Assembly: GCA_006176705.1 (NCBI GenBank)
Contig: QRFJ01000302.1
Location: 744,001-808,000, forward strand
Direction: 5' to 3'
DNA from: Cocos nucifera
Lineage: Eukaryota > Streptophyta > Magnoliopsida > Arecales > Arecaceae
DNA length: 64,000 nt
Part shown: in pieces, positions 1 through 10,983 of the stretch
How positions within the stretch are numbered: the stretch's first letter is position 1
Layout: each line of letters begins with the position of its first letter
Position numbers and translations under genes: made by a program
The notes under the pieces: model-generated
Seen by the model: the letters and a program-made list of their open reading frames with translations, nothing else
Database searches by the model: none
What the model was told of the DNA's origin: nothing

Positions 1-260
1 TTGTCTCATATCTTACATCAGCGTAACTTGTGAACTTCTTTTTTTTTTTTTTTTTCTCTGGTGTTGCAGTGGGTTGCATTAGTGATCAACCCTAAGCTCA
101 CCGCTCCTAACGCATTCCATATATCAGAACATAAAGCTTGTCCTACCACATATTCTGAACAGAACACAAGCTAGCAATGTCAAAAGGTTCGCCGGGATCA
201 TAGTTGTTTAAAAAGCGGACATCAACAAATAATAACTATGCGCTAGAGCAAGTATAATAC

Positions 261-652
261 CTTTGGAAGGGTCCCATTCCATGACTTCCAACAATCAAAG
301 TATCTGGGTGGACTCTGTTCACCTCACTGCATGTAACTTCCGTCAGATCACCTTTCGTAATCCATGCTTCGCAGCATATCTATATGACCCACATTGGAAA
401 GGAAAAAATAAACAACCTCAGTATTGCTTCCTCCAATAGAATCTAGTTAATCATCAACTACGTCTCATGCTTAATTTGTAGGAGGGGGAAAAGGAAAGGT
501 TGATGAGGATTTTCAGCCAATTTCCATTACCCCAAGTTGATGGCAGCATCCTACGAAGTACTTGAGCAAGTGAAGGCCTCTGATCCTGTCCCTCTGCTTC
601 ATGCTTTGGAAATCTTCAGGTGATGCATAGACACTGTCCATGTCATCAAATC
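261..652 (-). CDS. Universal stress protein (USP)-like gene, two internal exons, partial
   Basis: Two minus-strand exons join in frame. The first (about 652 to 531) encodes a stretch containing YASPEDFQSMKQRDR and LLKYFVGCCHQLG and ends at a GTAATG donor. The second (379 to 261) begins after an AG and encodes CCEAWITKGDLTEV followed by VHPDTLIVGSHGMGPFQR, ending in AG|GTATTA. The core GDxxEVxCxEVxRVxPDxLxVGSxGxGPFQR is the C-terminal half of the USP fold, which binds ATP or AMP in many family members and serves stress signalling. The final FVGTVSEFC-type strand is not clean: the plausible region near 60-165 has stops in the expected frame. No N-terminal exon is seen, and a gypsy relic begins about 350 bp upstream. 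It may be a truncated or decaying copy, or a gene whose other exons I missed. The family call is fairly secure; intactness is not. Confidence 0.55.
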
Positions 653-999
653 CTTTGTTGATAACCCGAAAAAGGGAGGGAAACCTAAATAGTCAGCCAG
701 GAATCTTTTAGAATAAGTAATGGTGCAAGCTTTTAGAAAATTCAGTGACTATTTTCGCTCCTACGTGCAATATACACCCATTAGCACATTTTTTTAGGAT
801 TTCATTTGGGTGATATCATGACCAAGGTACCATTTTTCATTCTTTTACCAGCAACATATGTAAAAAAAATTTATTCCACGAAACTAGTATGCATATCTTG
901 ATATTAGACAGGAGACATTAAGCAACTGTACGGGCTATCCTTTTTTAATAAAACACCTAAAAAATGCAAATAATAAGCATATACTCTTGGCAGCAATCA

Positions 1000-1340
1000 A
1001 ACTAATGGAGGACACCATCTCCTTATCTGGAGACAGTCTCGGCACATCCTCCAGAAAAACACTTGGGGACTTCTTCACTATACGTTTTTCAACTTTGGTT
1101 CCTTCTGCCTAGCGTTGGTTAGAGTGGCCAGCTACGCATCCTTTTCTCAGTAGCTTACAAGCTTGCATAGAAAATTTTATGTGCATGGAAACATTTTATT
1201 CCTTAATGAAGCTCCCTGGCTCTAAAAAGTTACCCTCTTTTTAAAATAGTCCACCATGGCATGACATGATGAGCAGCCAACCTGTTAATACCTAGGATGG
1301 CATCAAAGTCCATCGTACATAGGACCACTAAATCTGCTAA
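1000..1340 (-). mobile_element. Ty3/gypsy retrotransposon pol fragment (protease to reverse transcriptase linker)
   Basis: Read on the minus strand, about 1340 to 1243 translates to LVVLCTMDFDAILGINRLAA, matching the D-hydrophobic-DFDVILGMDWL segment at the end of gypsy protease. Further on, CKLLRKGC and then VFLEDVPRLSPDKE (near 1040) match the linker before reverse transcriptase, usually DVFPEDLPGLPPDRE. Frames change and stops interrupt, so this is a dead relic. The motif style fits chromovirus-type elements (Tekay/del). It lies downstream, in its own orientation, of the primer-binding site and LTR at 2908-3600, so all are probably parts of one old element. Confidence 0.72.
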
Positions 1341-1654
1341 AACACAAAATCTCCGATGCTCATGATGCAAGACTTGTATACCATATCAAACACGACGACA
1401 CTCCCATTATGGATACAGACACAACTTATTGCCCATGGACATAAGTACCACTCCTAATAAACCAAAAATATGCAAATAAGATGATAGCTCCAAGTATAAG
1501 CATGTAAAGAGAATAATCATACTTATCATTATTAAAGCTTTACTACCACTAATAATCCTAATTAAATCATCGGTTATGATTTGCAAGCATACAAATTGCA
1601 CAGACAAATATTGCTAGTCACAAGGAAAATTATTCTATGACATCCCATCATACC
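1341..1654. other. AT-rich spacer between the gypsy fragment and the hAT-like element
   Basis: I see no gene here. It is probably decayed interior of the gypsy relic, lying between the pol fragment and the point where the hAT-like element inserted. No gag motif is visible. Confidence 0.4.
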
Positions 1655-2848
1655 TAAGATTGAAAATGGGCTCGGACCAGCCCGATAGACTTTGGATCGG
1701 CCCGATTGCAAGTCGGGCTTCAAGCTAGGCCTAAACAAAATCAAGCCGAATATAGAGCTCATTTTATTTTTAGGCTAGGCTCGGGCGGACCTACTATTGC
1801 CCCCCCCCCAGAGTCGGACTATAAGTCCGATCCTAACCCAAAAGTCAAGCCCCAGCCCAATATATAATATAATCTTTTATTATATAAAAAATGACTAAGC
1901 TTAATCACCTAACTTAAGTTAGGCTCATGACTCTAGATTCCATAAGAAATATGTGTATTTGATTGACAAAGTACCGCTGTTCTTCAATCACTTCCTATGT
2001 CCCAATTGTAGTACTATTGTTCTTCTTCATTTTCTCAAATTAGAGTAAAGCCTCAACATTAAGAATGCCATGCACGGCGGTCATGCACGGCGGTGGCTAG
2101 CCTGCCATAGGGGTAGAAGACCCAAAGGTGGCAGCGACAAACTGGTACTTGGAGAGCTCAGACTTGGTGCAAGAGATGTCCATCTAGAGATAGAGGAGCT
2201 GGTGCTAGAGGATGGAGATGACGCCAATACAGCTATTCCAAAGATGCATGTTGGCCTCGTAGGCCAAGGAGTTGACGACGTCCTCCCATTAGCTTGGTGA
2301 TGTTGCTCATGCCGAAGATGTAGTGTACGTGCGCTTACTAATCCGTCGAGAAGTAGGGCATAAGGATGCAATTCAACTGGCACTTTCGAAAGAAGAACTT
2401 ATAGGCCACACATGGTAAGCTCATCGATGCGGCCATCGATGACACTGCAGTCGATGAGGGGGAGGGGAGATCAGCGGTGATCATAGCAGTGGTGGACGAG
2501 AGCTACAAGGACTGGCCGTTCATCTCATGCTTGGAGTCCTCCAAGGTTCCGTGGGGTTGAGACCCAAAAAAGAGAGGGAGCTATGGAAGTTGAGAGAGAG
2601 AGAGAGAGTGAGGAAGGAGAGAAACATAAGCAGAGGAAGAGGGTTCAAGCCGGGTCTCGAACTCGAGCTTGGGCTTGGGCGGGCCTGATTGGGTTCAGAC
2701 CAGGCTCGGGTTCGAGCTTGGATCGAGCTCGAGCCTTAAAACTTAAAACATTTTGAAACCTAAGTCCGATCTGAAGTCTAAAAGAATATTTTAGACTAGG
2801 CTTGATTAAAGGTGTAGCCTAGTCTAGTCCGGCCAATTTTCAGCCCTA
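1655..2848. mobile_element. Non-autonomous hAT-like DNA transposon with 8-bp target duplication
   Basis: The left end reads TAAGATTGAAAATGGGCTCG and the reverse complement of the right end reads TAGGGCTGAAAATTGGCCGG, an imperfect terminal inverted repeat. Flanking 8-mers are ATCATACC (1647-1654) and ATCATATC (2849-2856), identical at 7 of 8 positions. An 8-bp target duplication is the hallmark of hAT elements. The subterminal DNA is rich in GGGCC and TCGGGC motifs, including mirrored blocks near 1660-1850 and 2640-2830, as in many plant hAT derivatives. The 1194-bp body shows no transposase. Open frames of 76 and 100 codons inside it look accidental. Confidence 0.75.
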
Positions 2849-2907
2849 ATCATATCTCTACTCCACTCACAACTGATTAGCCAATATCCTAAAAATCTAA
2901 ACTATAT

Positions 2908-2919
2908 GCTCTGATACCA
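2908..2919 (-). other. Retrotransposon primer-binding site matching initiator tRNA-Met
   Basis: On the minus strand this reads TGGTATCAGAGC, the standard plant primer-binding site complementary to the 3' end of initiator methionine tRNA. It lies three bases from a CA-ending LTR boundary (2923), the expected spacing, and sets the element's direction as minus. Confidence 0.75.
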
Positions 2920-2922
2920 TTT

Positions 2923-3600
2923 TGCTGCCACACCCCAATCCGAAAGCACGGGTCGAGCTCGTAAGTTGTGCAAGGCCGGTCTTTTTCTGGCATATCAACT
3001 CAAAAATGAGGCAATTATATTATTACAACAAAATATTTATGGCATAACGTTTTTTTTTTAATGATTGTTCGGACAATCTTACAAGAAAAAAAAAGACACA
3101 ATTGTCTTATCAATTCATTATCATACAGCACAGTGAGTGGTGGTCTCCGGTATTGGCAAGCAGCGATCTCAACCACAGAGAGAGAAGTAGAGACATCAGT
3201 AGCGTGGAATAGGGAAGGGGCAGGGAGAGAATGGGATGTTGTGAAATGATGAGGGAAGGGGTCTGTTATATACGGAGCGATGGCGGTGAGGGAAAACGGT
3301 AGCCTTCCAGGGATGATCAAAAAGGACATGGTGGAGAGGAGAGTTGGTTGCAGCCATGTGGTGATTCCGAGGCCGGCACCGCTATTTTTGGCGGTCCACC
3401 ACTCCTTGATGGGCGCCGCACTCCACGGCAAGCACCGTGTCTCCCGACATGCCACAATATTAGTCGGCAGAGCGGCTAGCGATTGTGTGGCCGGAACGAA
3501 GGGGCGTCCAAATAAGAGATGTCCTTTTTTTTTTTTTTCATACAAAATTTGAATTGGGGACGGCAAGGTTTGTCATTTTTTTTTTCTCTTTTTTTATTGC
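2923..3600 (-). mobile_element. Probable 5' LTR of the gypsy relic (outer end uncertain)
   Basis: The LTR border next to the primer site is the TG at 2923 (CA when read on the minus strand). Inside is a minus-strand TATA box (3265-3272) followed by a moderately GC-rich leader-like stretch, as expected for U3-R. The outer border near 3600 is an estimate, because no partner LTR or target duplication was found. Open frames on both strands (3015-3566 minus, 3280-3552 plus) resemble nothing I know. Confidence 0.5.
3265..3272 (-). promoter_or_regulatory. TATA box of the relic LTR
   Basis: TATATAAC on the minus strand, preceded by CGCTCCG and followed by CAGACCCC. Its place within the LTR fits a retrotransposon U3 promoter. 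The same orientation in the primer site and pol fragment supports one element. Confidence 0.45.
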
Positions 3601-5290
3601 AGTCGGCAGTCGGCAAACCAGTTGCTGACTTCAGTTCAATATTTAGGTGAACCTGGTTCTTACAATTTTGCAGTTGTTTTACTCATAATACGAACAAAAG
3701 CATCGAAACAACCAGGTTAACAATTTTAAATCTTCTTAAAAATAACAAAAGTACATAAAAAACAGCTTCTAATTTCCGCAATTAATCAGATGAATCACTT
3801 AAATAATAATTAAATGCAGCAAAAAGTACAGGATGAAAGTTCCTGAGCATTAAAATTAGAAATACTAAAGGGTTCCTATAAAAGATTACACTCATAAAGT
3901 GAGTGGAAAAAAAAGGGGGGCTGGGTGGGGAAGTCGAGGCATGATAATGTGGTGAAAGAATGGAAAATGAATGGCACAGTGTAACCCTAGACAAACACGT
4001 ACTTGAGCGGAAATAATTTCTAATTCGTGCGTCCGTTTTTGATTGCAGTAGGCATCACCTAAACGGGAAGATCAGAAGAAGAAGAAGAAGAAGGAACAAG
4101 GCATCTAAAAACTCGATCACCATCTTCGCCGGGGATCTGGACATGGAGGAAGAGGAGCGGTGTTGGAGCGGATGATCTTGGCTAGCATCCGTTCGAAGGC
4201 GGTGCGGCCGCTGATGGAAGGATGTGGGTACCGCTTCACCTATAACTGCCGAGCCTGGTGATTCTTCTTCCCCTCTCCAGATTCAATTGCAACCGGGTAT
4301 TTTGTTCTCCTCCTAGCGGTGAAGCAAATAATTTTCGATTTATTCAAACTCAAGTATGGTGGTGCAAATAATTTTCGATTTATTCAAACTCAAGTATGGT
4401 GGTGCGATGTGCATATAATTTGAAGTTTTTAATATTATAATTTATAGTAATAAATAAGTTAAAAATTAGAGAAAAAATTTCAGCTAAAAGCTCTAACCAG
4501 TACCATGGAGAAAGACAGTTTTAGACAAGTTTGTACATACACAGAGTACAAGAGAAATTATACGGCATATCAATATTTTTTGTTTAAAAAAAAAAATTTG
4601 CCACCCCACGCTGCGAATGTTAACCCCCTTCCCGAACGACTCTTGAAGCCCAGGCACGCTCTATGAACTCCAGATGTGTGAATTGCCCAACATGCTCTAT
4701 GGCATGAGAGTCGATGGTTCGGGACTTTGATCGTAGCAAGTTTAATGGTTACCGTCAACATCGGGACTTGGTAGGACACATTCACTGATACAAATGACAC
4801 GATCCTCTCCATACGTAACCAATTCGTGACGTGCATGAAGGCTCTTGATGACGACAGTACGAGACTTGCACGATCGGATTCTAGAGAAAACAATCACTTC
4901 AACCTGGCTCCAAACTATGTAACACCACAAGCACGGTTACCGGAGTCTTCCACCCGTCAGCTTAACAAATTCACACTAGAAGACTGAAATTTAAATTGGC
5001 ATAATAAATAAGATGGATGATTCTCATATCGGTGTTCAAAAAACATTCACCATTAAAGCAATAAGGATAAAAACCTCCGACAGTCTTACAGTAAAGACTT
5101 GAAAAAAAATAGAACCTTAACCCAAAACAATCTCTTTTTTCCCTAAAATTCAGATATGACTGAAAGGGAAAATGTTATAGCATTAGCAACGGGATGAAAA
5201 AGAAGTCATTGGGCAAAATCGCTAATTAATTGCTCAAAAGGCAGAAAATGATGGATCCCTCAAAATGTCAACCAAACAATGAATCCATTA
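3601..5290. other. Intergenic region downstream of RPL11; no gene recognised
   Basis: The stretch is AT-rich with homopolymer runs. A GC-richer island at 4060-4270 has a GAA-repeat leader and a short plus-strand frame starting at 4171 (MILASIRSKAVRPLMEGCGY and about nine more residues), followed by a GTGATT donor-like site and a pyrimidine tract with AG near 4275. This could be the first exon of an unknown gene or transcript, but I recognise no family. Confidence 0.35.
4324..4403. repeat. Tandem duplication, two copies of 40 bp
   Basis: Two consecutive 40-bp units beginning GCAAATAATTTTCGATTTAT at 4324 and 4364 are identical or nearly so, which suggests a recent local duplication. Confidence 0.85.
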
Positions 5291-8200
5291 TTAGGCAGTA
5301 GCTTGGGCCTTGTTGAGGATGACACCCTCGTATTTGACTTGGAACCACTTCATAGCATCCTCCTTTGTAACTCTGTGCTGAAGCCCGACACGAGACTTGC
5401 AGCGGCGGCGGCGACCAACTCTATAGCCAGGACGCTCCAATACCACATAGAAATCCATCCCATAGATGCCCGTCGAAGGATCATACCTGTGCACAAGTCA
5501 TAGATAATATTTGTGAAATTGTTTTCTCGAACAAATAACTTCAGGTGAATCGCAAAACGATAAATATCTGAAAAGACCTAACCACCTATCATCCCAGAAC
5601 CTCCATAAGGAAGTACTCACCCAAAAAATTGTTCATGAAAAGTAGTAGTAGAAGAAAGAAAAATCCTTGGAAAAAACTTTGACAGTCCCAACGGATAGAC
5701 ATGCCAACAAAGTTTGCAGTAAAAATTAAAACCAAAATAGACAGCTTGAAGGAATAGGAAGCTGGTGCAAATGCACTAGGCTCAGATGGTTGCTTTATCT
5801 GCTCATGGAAGGAATTGTGAAAAACCCTTCTCATACAAGAGGTGTCAGAAATAAGCAAAACTCGTCTTAGCCACCACAATAAAATTCATTTAAACCAATA
5901 AAAAAGGGGAAGAAAAAAAAATATAGCACATTCTGTTTCTTTTGGAATCTCATAAGCTTAAATCTTTTTGTATCATTTTTAACTGATTCGACAATAGATG
6001 ATTTACTAATTTACGCAACAGGAAAGTTGGTGGCGAAACAGTAGGCTCAGAAGTTTGCTACTCTGCTCAAAGAAGGGCTCACTTTGAGCCCCTCTCATAC
6101 AAGAGGTGTCAGAAGAAGCATTCCTCATCACAACCCTTCCTCCCCAGTAATCAGTACTGGAATGCCAGCCAGAAGACAATGCCGCTTATACCTCCCATTT
6201 TACACCTGCCGATGGCAGCAGCATAAAGCTACAAGGTCTTAACTTTCTCAGGAAACTAAAAAGTATAGCTAAACCGTACAGTCATTGACTAGCCATGATT
6301 TATGATTTTTTTCCCAACAGTTATTAAAGAAAAATTTTAAAAGGAAAATGTAGACGAATGAATAATTTCATACTTGATTCCCAGATCAATGTGCTCCTGA
6401 ATGCCAAAGCCGAAACATCCAGTATCACTAAAATTCCTCCTCAGCAACTCGTATTCCTTCACTTTCAAACCACTCTCAAGCAGTTGCATTGCCTTCTCAC
6501 CTCTAACAGTGACATAACAAGCAATCTTTTCATTGCGCCGGATACCAAAAGATCGAACAGTATACCTGGCTATATAATCAAAGAACTTATTATCGATATG
6601 TAGCTACACAATTTATAAATTTCAAGTAGACATATAAACATTGTAAAAATGAGTCACCAGCCTTTAGAGAAAACAGGAGTTTGTCCACTCAGTTGTTCCA
6701 GCACCTGTAATCATATCATGAATATTAGAAAAAGACAATAGAATGCACTCATGGTGCATGTATTATGAGAACTATAAAAATCACACAAAATAGAATTAAA
6801 TCCTTCAGTCATGAACTCAGAAGAAACAATATCTGCATGACACAACTGTTAACCATTAAACAACTTTGAACAGCTGCATTTATCTCTAATGTCTAAAAAA
6901 GAAGAGGAAAAAATAAGGAAAAGGGGGAGACCCACACAAATATATTACAGACAGCTTTTGGTAAATGCGGCTTATTCATGTATATGCAGCTATGAGAATC
7001 GAGAACCCAAAATTGCCACACATGATTAATCATGGGCACTTTAGATAGTAATAACACCACAAACAAACACTCCTTTCGACACAGAAAAAAGAAAGGCATT
7101 GGCAAGGGAAGCTTTTAAGTTGTATTCACTGATGCAGTTCATCCTTGAAAGCCTTTCTTAGGCCTTTAGTTTTGCATTCAACCCTACTCTCATCACATCA
7201 AAAAACCTTTTAACATATGCAAAAACATCATGAAATGATCTAAATACCAGTAGACCACACCAATGCTGATGAGTGTGAAGAGATGGAGACTTGAAAAATC
7301 TAGGCCATGTTTTAGTGCAAGACTGAGGAACAACATGGGAAGAAAACAACCAATATAACAATAACTCCCACTCAACTCAATGTTGTGCCTAAATGCATAC
7401 ACTTATACTCCAAACCTTCAGCAGCTTACTATTCCTTAACAACCACCATAGTATGACAGGACCATATATCATAGGATTTCTCTAAGAAACAACCAAAAGG
7501 CTATCATCTCACCTTTGATTAGGGAAAATTACATCCACTCTTAAAAGTTGAAATAACTGCCATGGTCCACCCCTCACCAACCATCAGACAATGCCACCAA
7601 ATTGATTTAAAAAAAAAAAAATTCATATCCGTCCTTTATTCCTCCTCTTTTAAGTTATATATAAAGGCTAAATGTTCATATAACATTAACGCTAGTGCAA
7701 TAATTTCTTATCCCTTACAAATGCTTAAATTACCGTGCAAAGTGGAATAAGTGGGACCTTGTCAGAAACATAGGGAGTATTGATGATATCGATCATCCTT
7801 TTCAACCCAAACACCCCCCCACCACCACCACCACCAAAAAAAAGAGAGAGAGAAAATAATAGATAAATAAAAAAATGTGTACAACAAGTGCCTTAACAAT
7901 GGCATTTACCAGAGTTTAAGCTGATACATCATAGACATAGAAGTGCTTAGCCTGTTGAGGAAAAAAAATATATAACACCATATCAAGTAACAGATGTTAC
8001 ATATGTACTACCCTACATCTAACATGATTTAGTCCCATGCCATGCCATGCATAATAATGTGCAATAGTCATGACTGATTATTAATTAGTGTCAAACTTCT
8101 TATGCAAGATGACCATGAATGCAATCCTCCATATAACTTGTTTAGAAAATGGCAACACAAAGATCATGATCTCTCTAACATATATTGGCAGCAAAGGGCA

Positions 8201-9461
8201 GGAAATTATTATATATATTAAAAGCTCAAGGTCAGATTTGGCACTTGTCCAAAGTTATCTGATATAGATGCATGACCAATTCAACTTAACATGAAATGAC
8301 ATCAACAGTTTCAACCAAAAAGGAAGAATTCATGAAAAAGAAAGTAGAACCAGGAAACTGATAAAAATATGTTTTGCTAAAGAACTGTTTAAAACTATTA
8401 TGGATTTTAGAAAAAAAAAATACATCTTGGACATGGATGAGTGCAAAATAACAGTAAGTTACTTCTATGTTGAAGATTGTATATGCAGCATTTGACAATT
8501 ATTACAACTGTTTTAGGACACATCAAATTGGCAAGAAGCAAATTCATTATATTCTTCTAATTGACAAGTGGCCTCTTTATCATATGACCAAATCCAGAAT
8601 GATATCTTCAGTGCAGTTAGTTCTTATTTTGTGAATTTTTTGAGCTGTCTGGCTGATATTCCCCTCCTAGGGCGTACCAAGCTAAGGCTTATCTCAAACG
8701 TTTTGGAGCTATGTTTACAAACTTCCAGGAATATATCATAACTGACATAACCCATCACTAATATCAAAGAGTTGATTCAGTAAATCCAACGCTAACTTTA
8801 TTTCCACGATACAGGTAATTGACAAACCAGATGGAAAAAATGTTGAAACTTGGACGAAACAGTTAAATTAATTTTTGATTCTTCGCATAAAGCATCTTTT
8901 GAAAGGTCCAATCCAAATGTTTTTGGATGGAAAGAAAGTATTTTCAGTTCACAATCTTGGCATTCGGTATCACAAATCACCAGAAAAAGTACCTACATTT
9001 ACTACTTTCAAAAAAAAAAAAAAAAAGAGATAATTTTTGCTCCATATACATTTCCATTTTATTAAACCTTCCATTCTCGCTGATTCACAAGAATCACTAA
9101 AGATAGAGTTTTGACAAATGATCTCTTTTCATCAACCTGGCACCTTAGTTAAAACAAGTCCCACCGAAAATTCTACCGGTAATCGATCCCGAGACTTTCT
9201 ATGTTGCAACAAAGTTTAAACCGACGCAAGGGGGAGGACGAGAAGGTTTACCTTGGAAGCGCGGGTGAGGCGATCGCCGCTCTCTCCGACGGAAATGTTG
9301 AGCACCAGCTTCTGGACCTTGATCTCCCTCATCGGGTTCGATTGCTTCTCCGACGCCTAAAAGAGAGAGAAGAGATAAAGAAGGCAGAAGGACAAACAGG
9401 AGGAGGAGGAGGAGGAGGAGGAGAGAGGGAGAGGGGAGCTGGGGAAGAGAAGGGATACCAT
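5291..9461 (-). CDS. RPL11: 60S ribosomal protein L11 (uL5), complete, five coding exons
   Basis: uL5 sits in the central protuberance of the large ribosomal subunit, contacts 5S rRNA and forms the 5S RNP with uL18. Coding exons on the minus strand: 9461-9459 (only the ATG), 9356-9252, 6704-6662, 6569-6374 and 5486-5291, giving 180 residues, the usual plant length. Family landmarks in order: MREIKVQKLVLNISVGESGD (residues 10-29), [60 protein letters not shown] and YDPSTGIYGMDFYVVLERPG, then a basic stretch GYRVGRRRRCKSRVG and a C-terminus AMKWFQVKYEGVILNKAQAT. Intron 1 directly follows the start codon. Intron 3 begins GC rather than GT; the other introns are GT-AG. A telo-box lies about 90 bp upstream of the start codon, typical of plant ribosomal protein genes. 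No break in the frame. Confidence 0.96.
5778..6115. repeat. Dispersed direct repeat inside RPL11 intron 4
   Basis: Segments at about 5778-5850 and 6041-6115 are related. Both start with AGGCTCAGA and both contain CTCATACAAGAGGTGTCAGA, within otherwise diverged DNA. This looks like an old local duplication of about 75 bp. I saw no coding meaning. Confidence 0.6.
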
Positions 9462-9547
9462 CGCTATTCGCTGCGAACTCGGCGACGCTCTCCAGATCGA
9501 GGGAGGGCGGCTCTCAGTGGAAGAGAAGGGGCCAAATCCAAACGCTA

Positions 9548-9555
9548 AAACCCTA
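9548..9555 (-). promoter_or_regulatory. Telo-box upstream of RPL11
   Basis: AAACCCTA on the plus strand, TAGGGTTT in the gene's direction, lies in the presumed promoter or 5' UTR. Telo-boxes are a known common element in plant ribosomal-protein and other growth-associated promoters. Function here is inferred from position only. Confidence 0.6.
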
Positions 9556-9611
9556 GGAAGCCTTATACATGGGTCCTCGAGGAGATTCGGTATGTGTAGA
9601 GAATGCAACGA

Positions 9612-9803
9612 TAGCCGTGGGATCGATATCAAACGGTCAGATAGCGGGAGGGATAAGGAAATGGACCGATGTGGCTAAACAACCCGCCTAAATAAATTCT
9701 TCAACTTTGCGATTCGTGATCGGAATAAAAGTATTTTCCAATGTTCTTTCATTGCCCGTAAAGATGAAACGTACATCACAATTTGATATCGATCCCACGG
9801 CTA
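9612..9803. repeat. Perfect 22-bp inverted repeat in the RPL11 upstream region
   Basis: Arm 9612-9633 (starts TAGCCGTGGGATCG) and arm 9782-9803 (ends TCCCACGGCTA) are exact reverse complements over 22 bp, with a 148-bp spacer. The match stops at both arm ends, so it does not look like a long transposon TIR. It lies between RPL11 and the 3' side of the TRAF-type gene. Confidence 0.85.
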
Positions 9804-10983
9804 CCATTAATTGCAGTCTAGGCATCGTCAGAATTGATGGTCCAATGAACATATGGCAATGTAAAGTGTAGCAGAAGTCCATGAGTTTAGTTGGTATTTG
9901 AAGACGGAACGACCTAAGGCCAGGGAATGGAAATTTATATTTTGCCATTTGTTGTGAAGAGCTGAAGGCAGCAAGGCTCTAATCTATAAATCGAGATTCA
10001 TTCTCCCTGAGGCTATTTTGATTTGGTAACATTACAAGGCCAACCACATGTTAGATAACTTGTTATGATCAGTCTGACTCAATCATACGTTCAATTCCCC
10101 TCGTTAATTTGGATCATTGAGTTCGCCTCTTTGAAGTGATAGAGGTCACAGGGACAGAATTTTTAAGTTGTTTAGTCTGTCAAGATGTAGATAGACTCAG
10201 CTGTTTACAGTGATATAATTTTTAAGTTGTTTAGCATTCCAGAATGTAGTAGATGGATTCATAGACGTTGATGTGCATTTTTCTTTTTTGTGCGCAAATG
10301 AAGGATATTGATTGTAACATCTTCTTGGCCCATGATTTGTTCTGACATTATAAGCAACGAAAATGATGCCTCAGCTATTAATTCAAATATAGGATGCGCC
10401 TTTCAAGGAAGGAGAAATGCTTCAGAGCATCCATTATATACACACGAAAAGTTTGATAGAAGATTGTCCGTGATTGTCAGGAGAGGGAGGAAATAAGGAA
10501 GAACACCCGGACAGCGTGAGGAAGGGGATTGCATTATTACCATACATCCAAATGCCATTTCATCCATAACTTCATACCACTCAATTCTCCAAAGTAAATA
10601 TTACAAAAACGAATTAGGGAAGCCTCAACCCACTCGGACATAAAGCCAGCCACACCTCTACAGTTCACTGAAATGCCCAGACTCATCTCTTAAATCTCAA
10701 GAGAATGGAAAATGCTCAATCCTGCACGCTTTTCAGTACAAAAATAATATGGTGATAGAAACACAGACCCACCAAAAGTTGATGGAAAAGAAAGGATCTG
10801 CAAACTTTTTCTTCAAATAAAATGATCAAATAGAACTTTGGAAAGAAAAATGAACCATAAAATGTATGATTTACTCTTAATGCACCGTAAGTCTCATCTC
10901 GTGACTCATCTTTGCTGACATGAAATGAAAGCTTTGGCCGGGTATCTTGTACTCCATCCTCTAGCTATCTTTAAGGAGGTCGC
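9804..10983. other. Intergenic DNA between RPL11 and the TRAF-type zinc-finger gene
   Basis: No gene is recognised. The part nearest 10983 is probably the 3' UTR of the minus-strand zinc-finger gene. A diverged direct duplication lies at about 10158-10250: the phrase ATTTTTAAGTTGTTTAG occurs twice, 56 bp or so apart. Confidence 0.4.

Noticed and set aside
2070..2383. Frames of 76 and 100 codons as a small gene
   Set aside because: They lie inside the hAT-like element bounded by a target duplication and do not resemble a transposase.
3015..3566. 183-codon minus-strand open frame
   Set aside because: It lies in the relic LTR, crosses the LTR TATA box, starts in a poly-A/T setting and has no recognisable domain.
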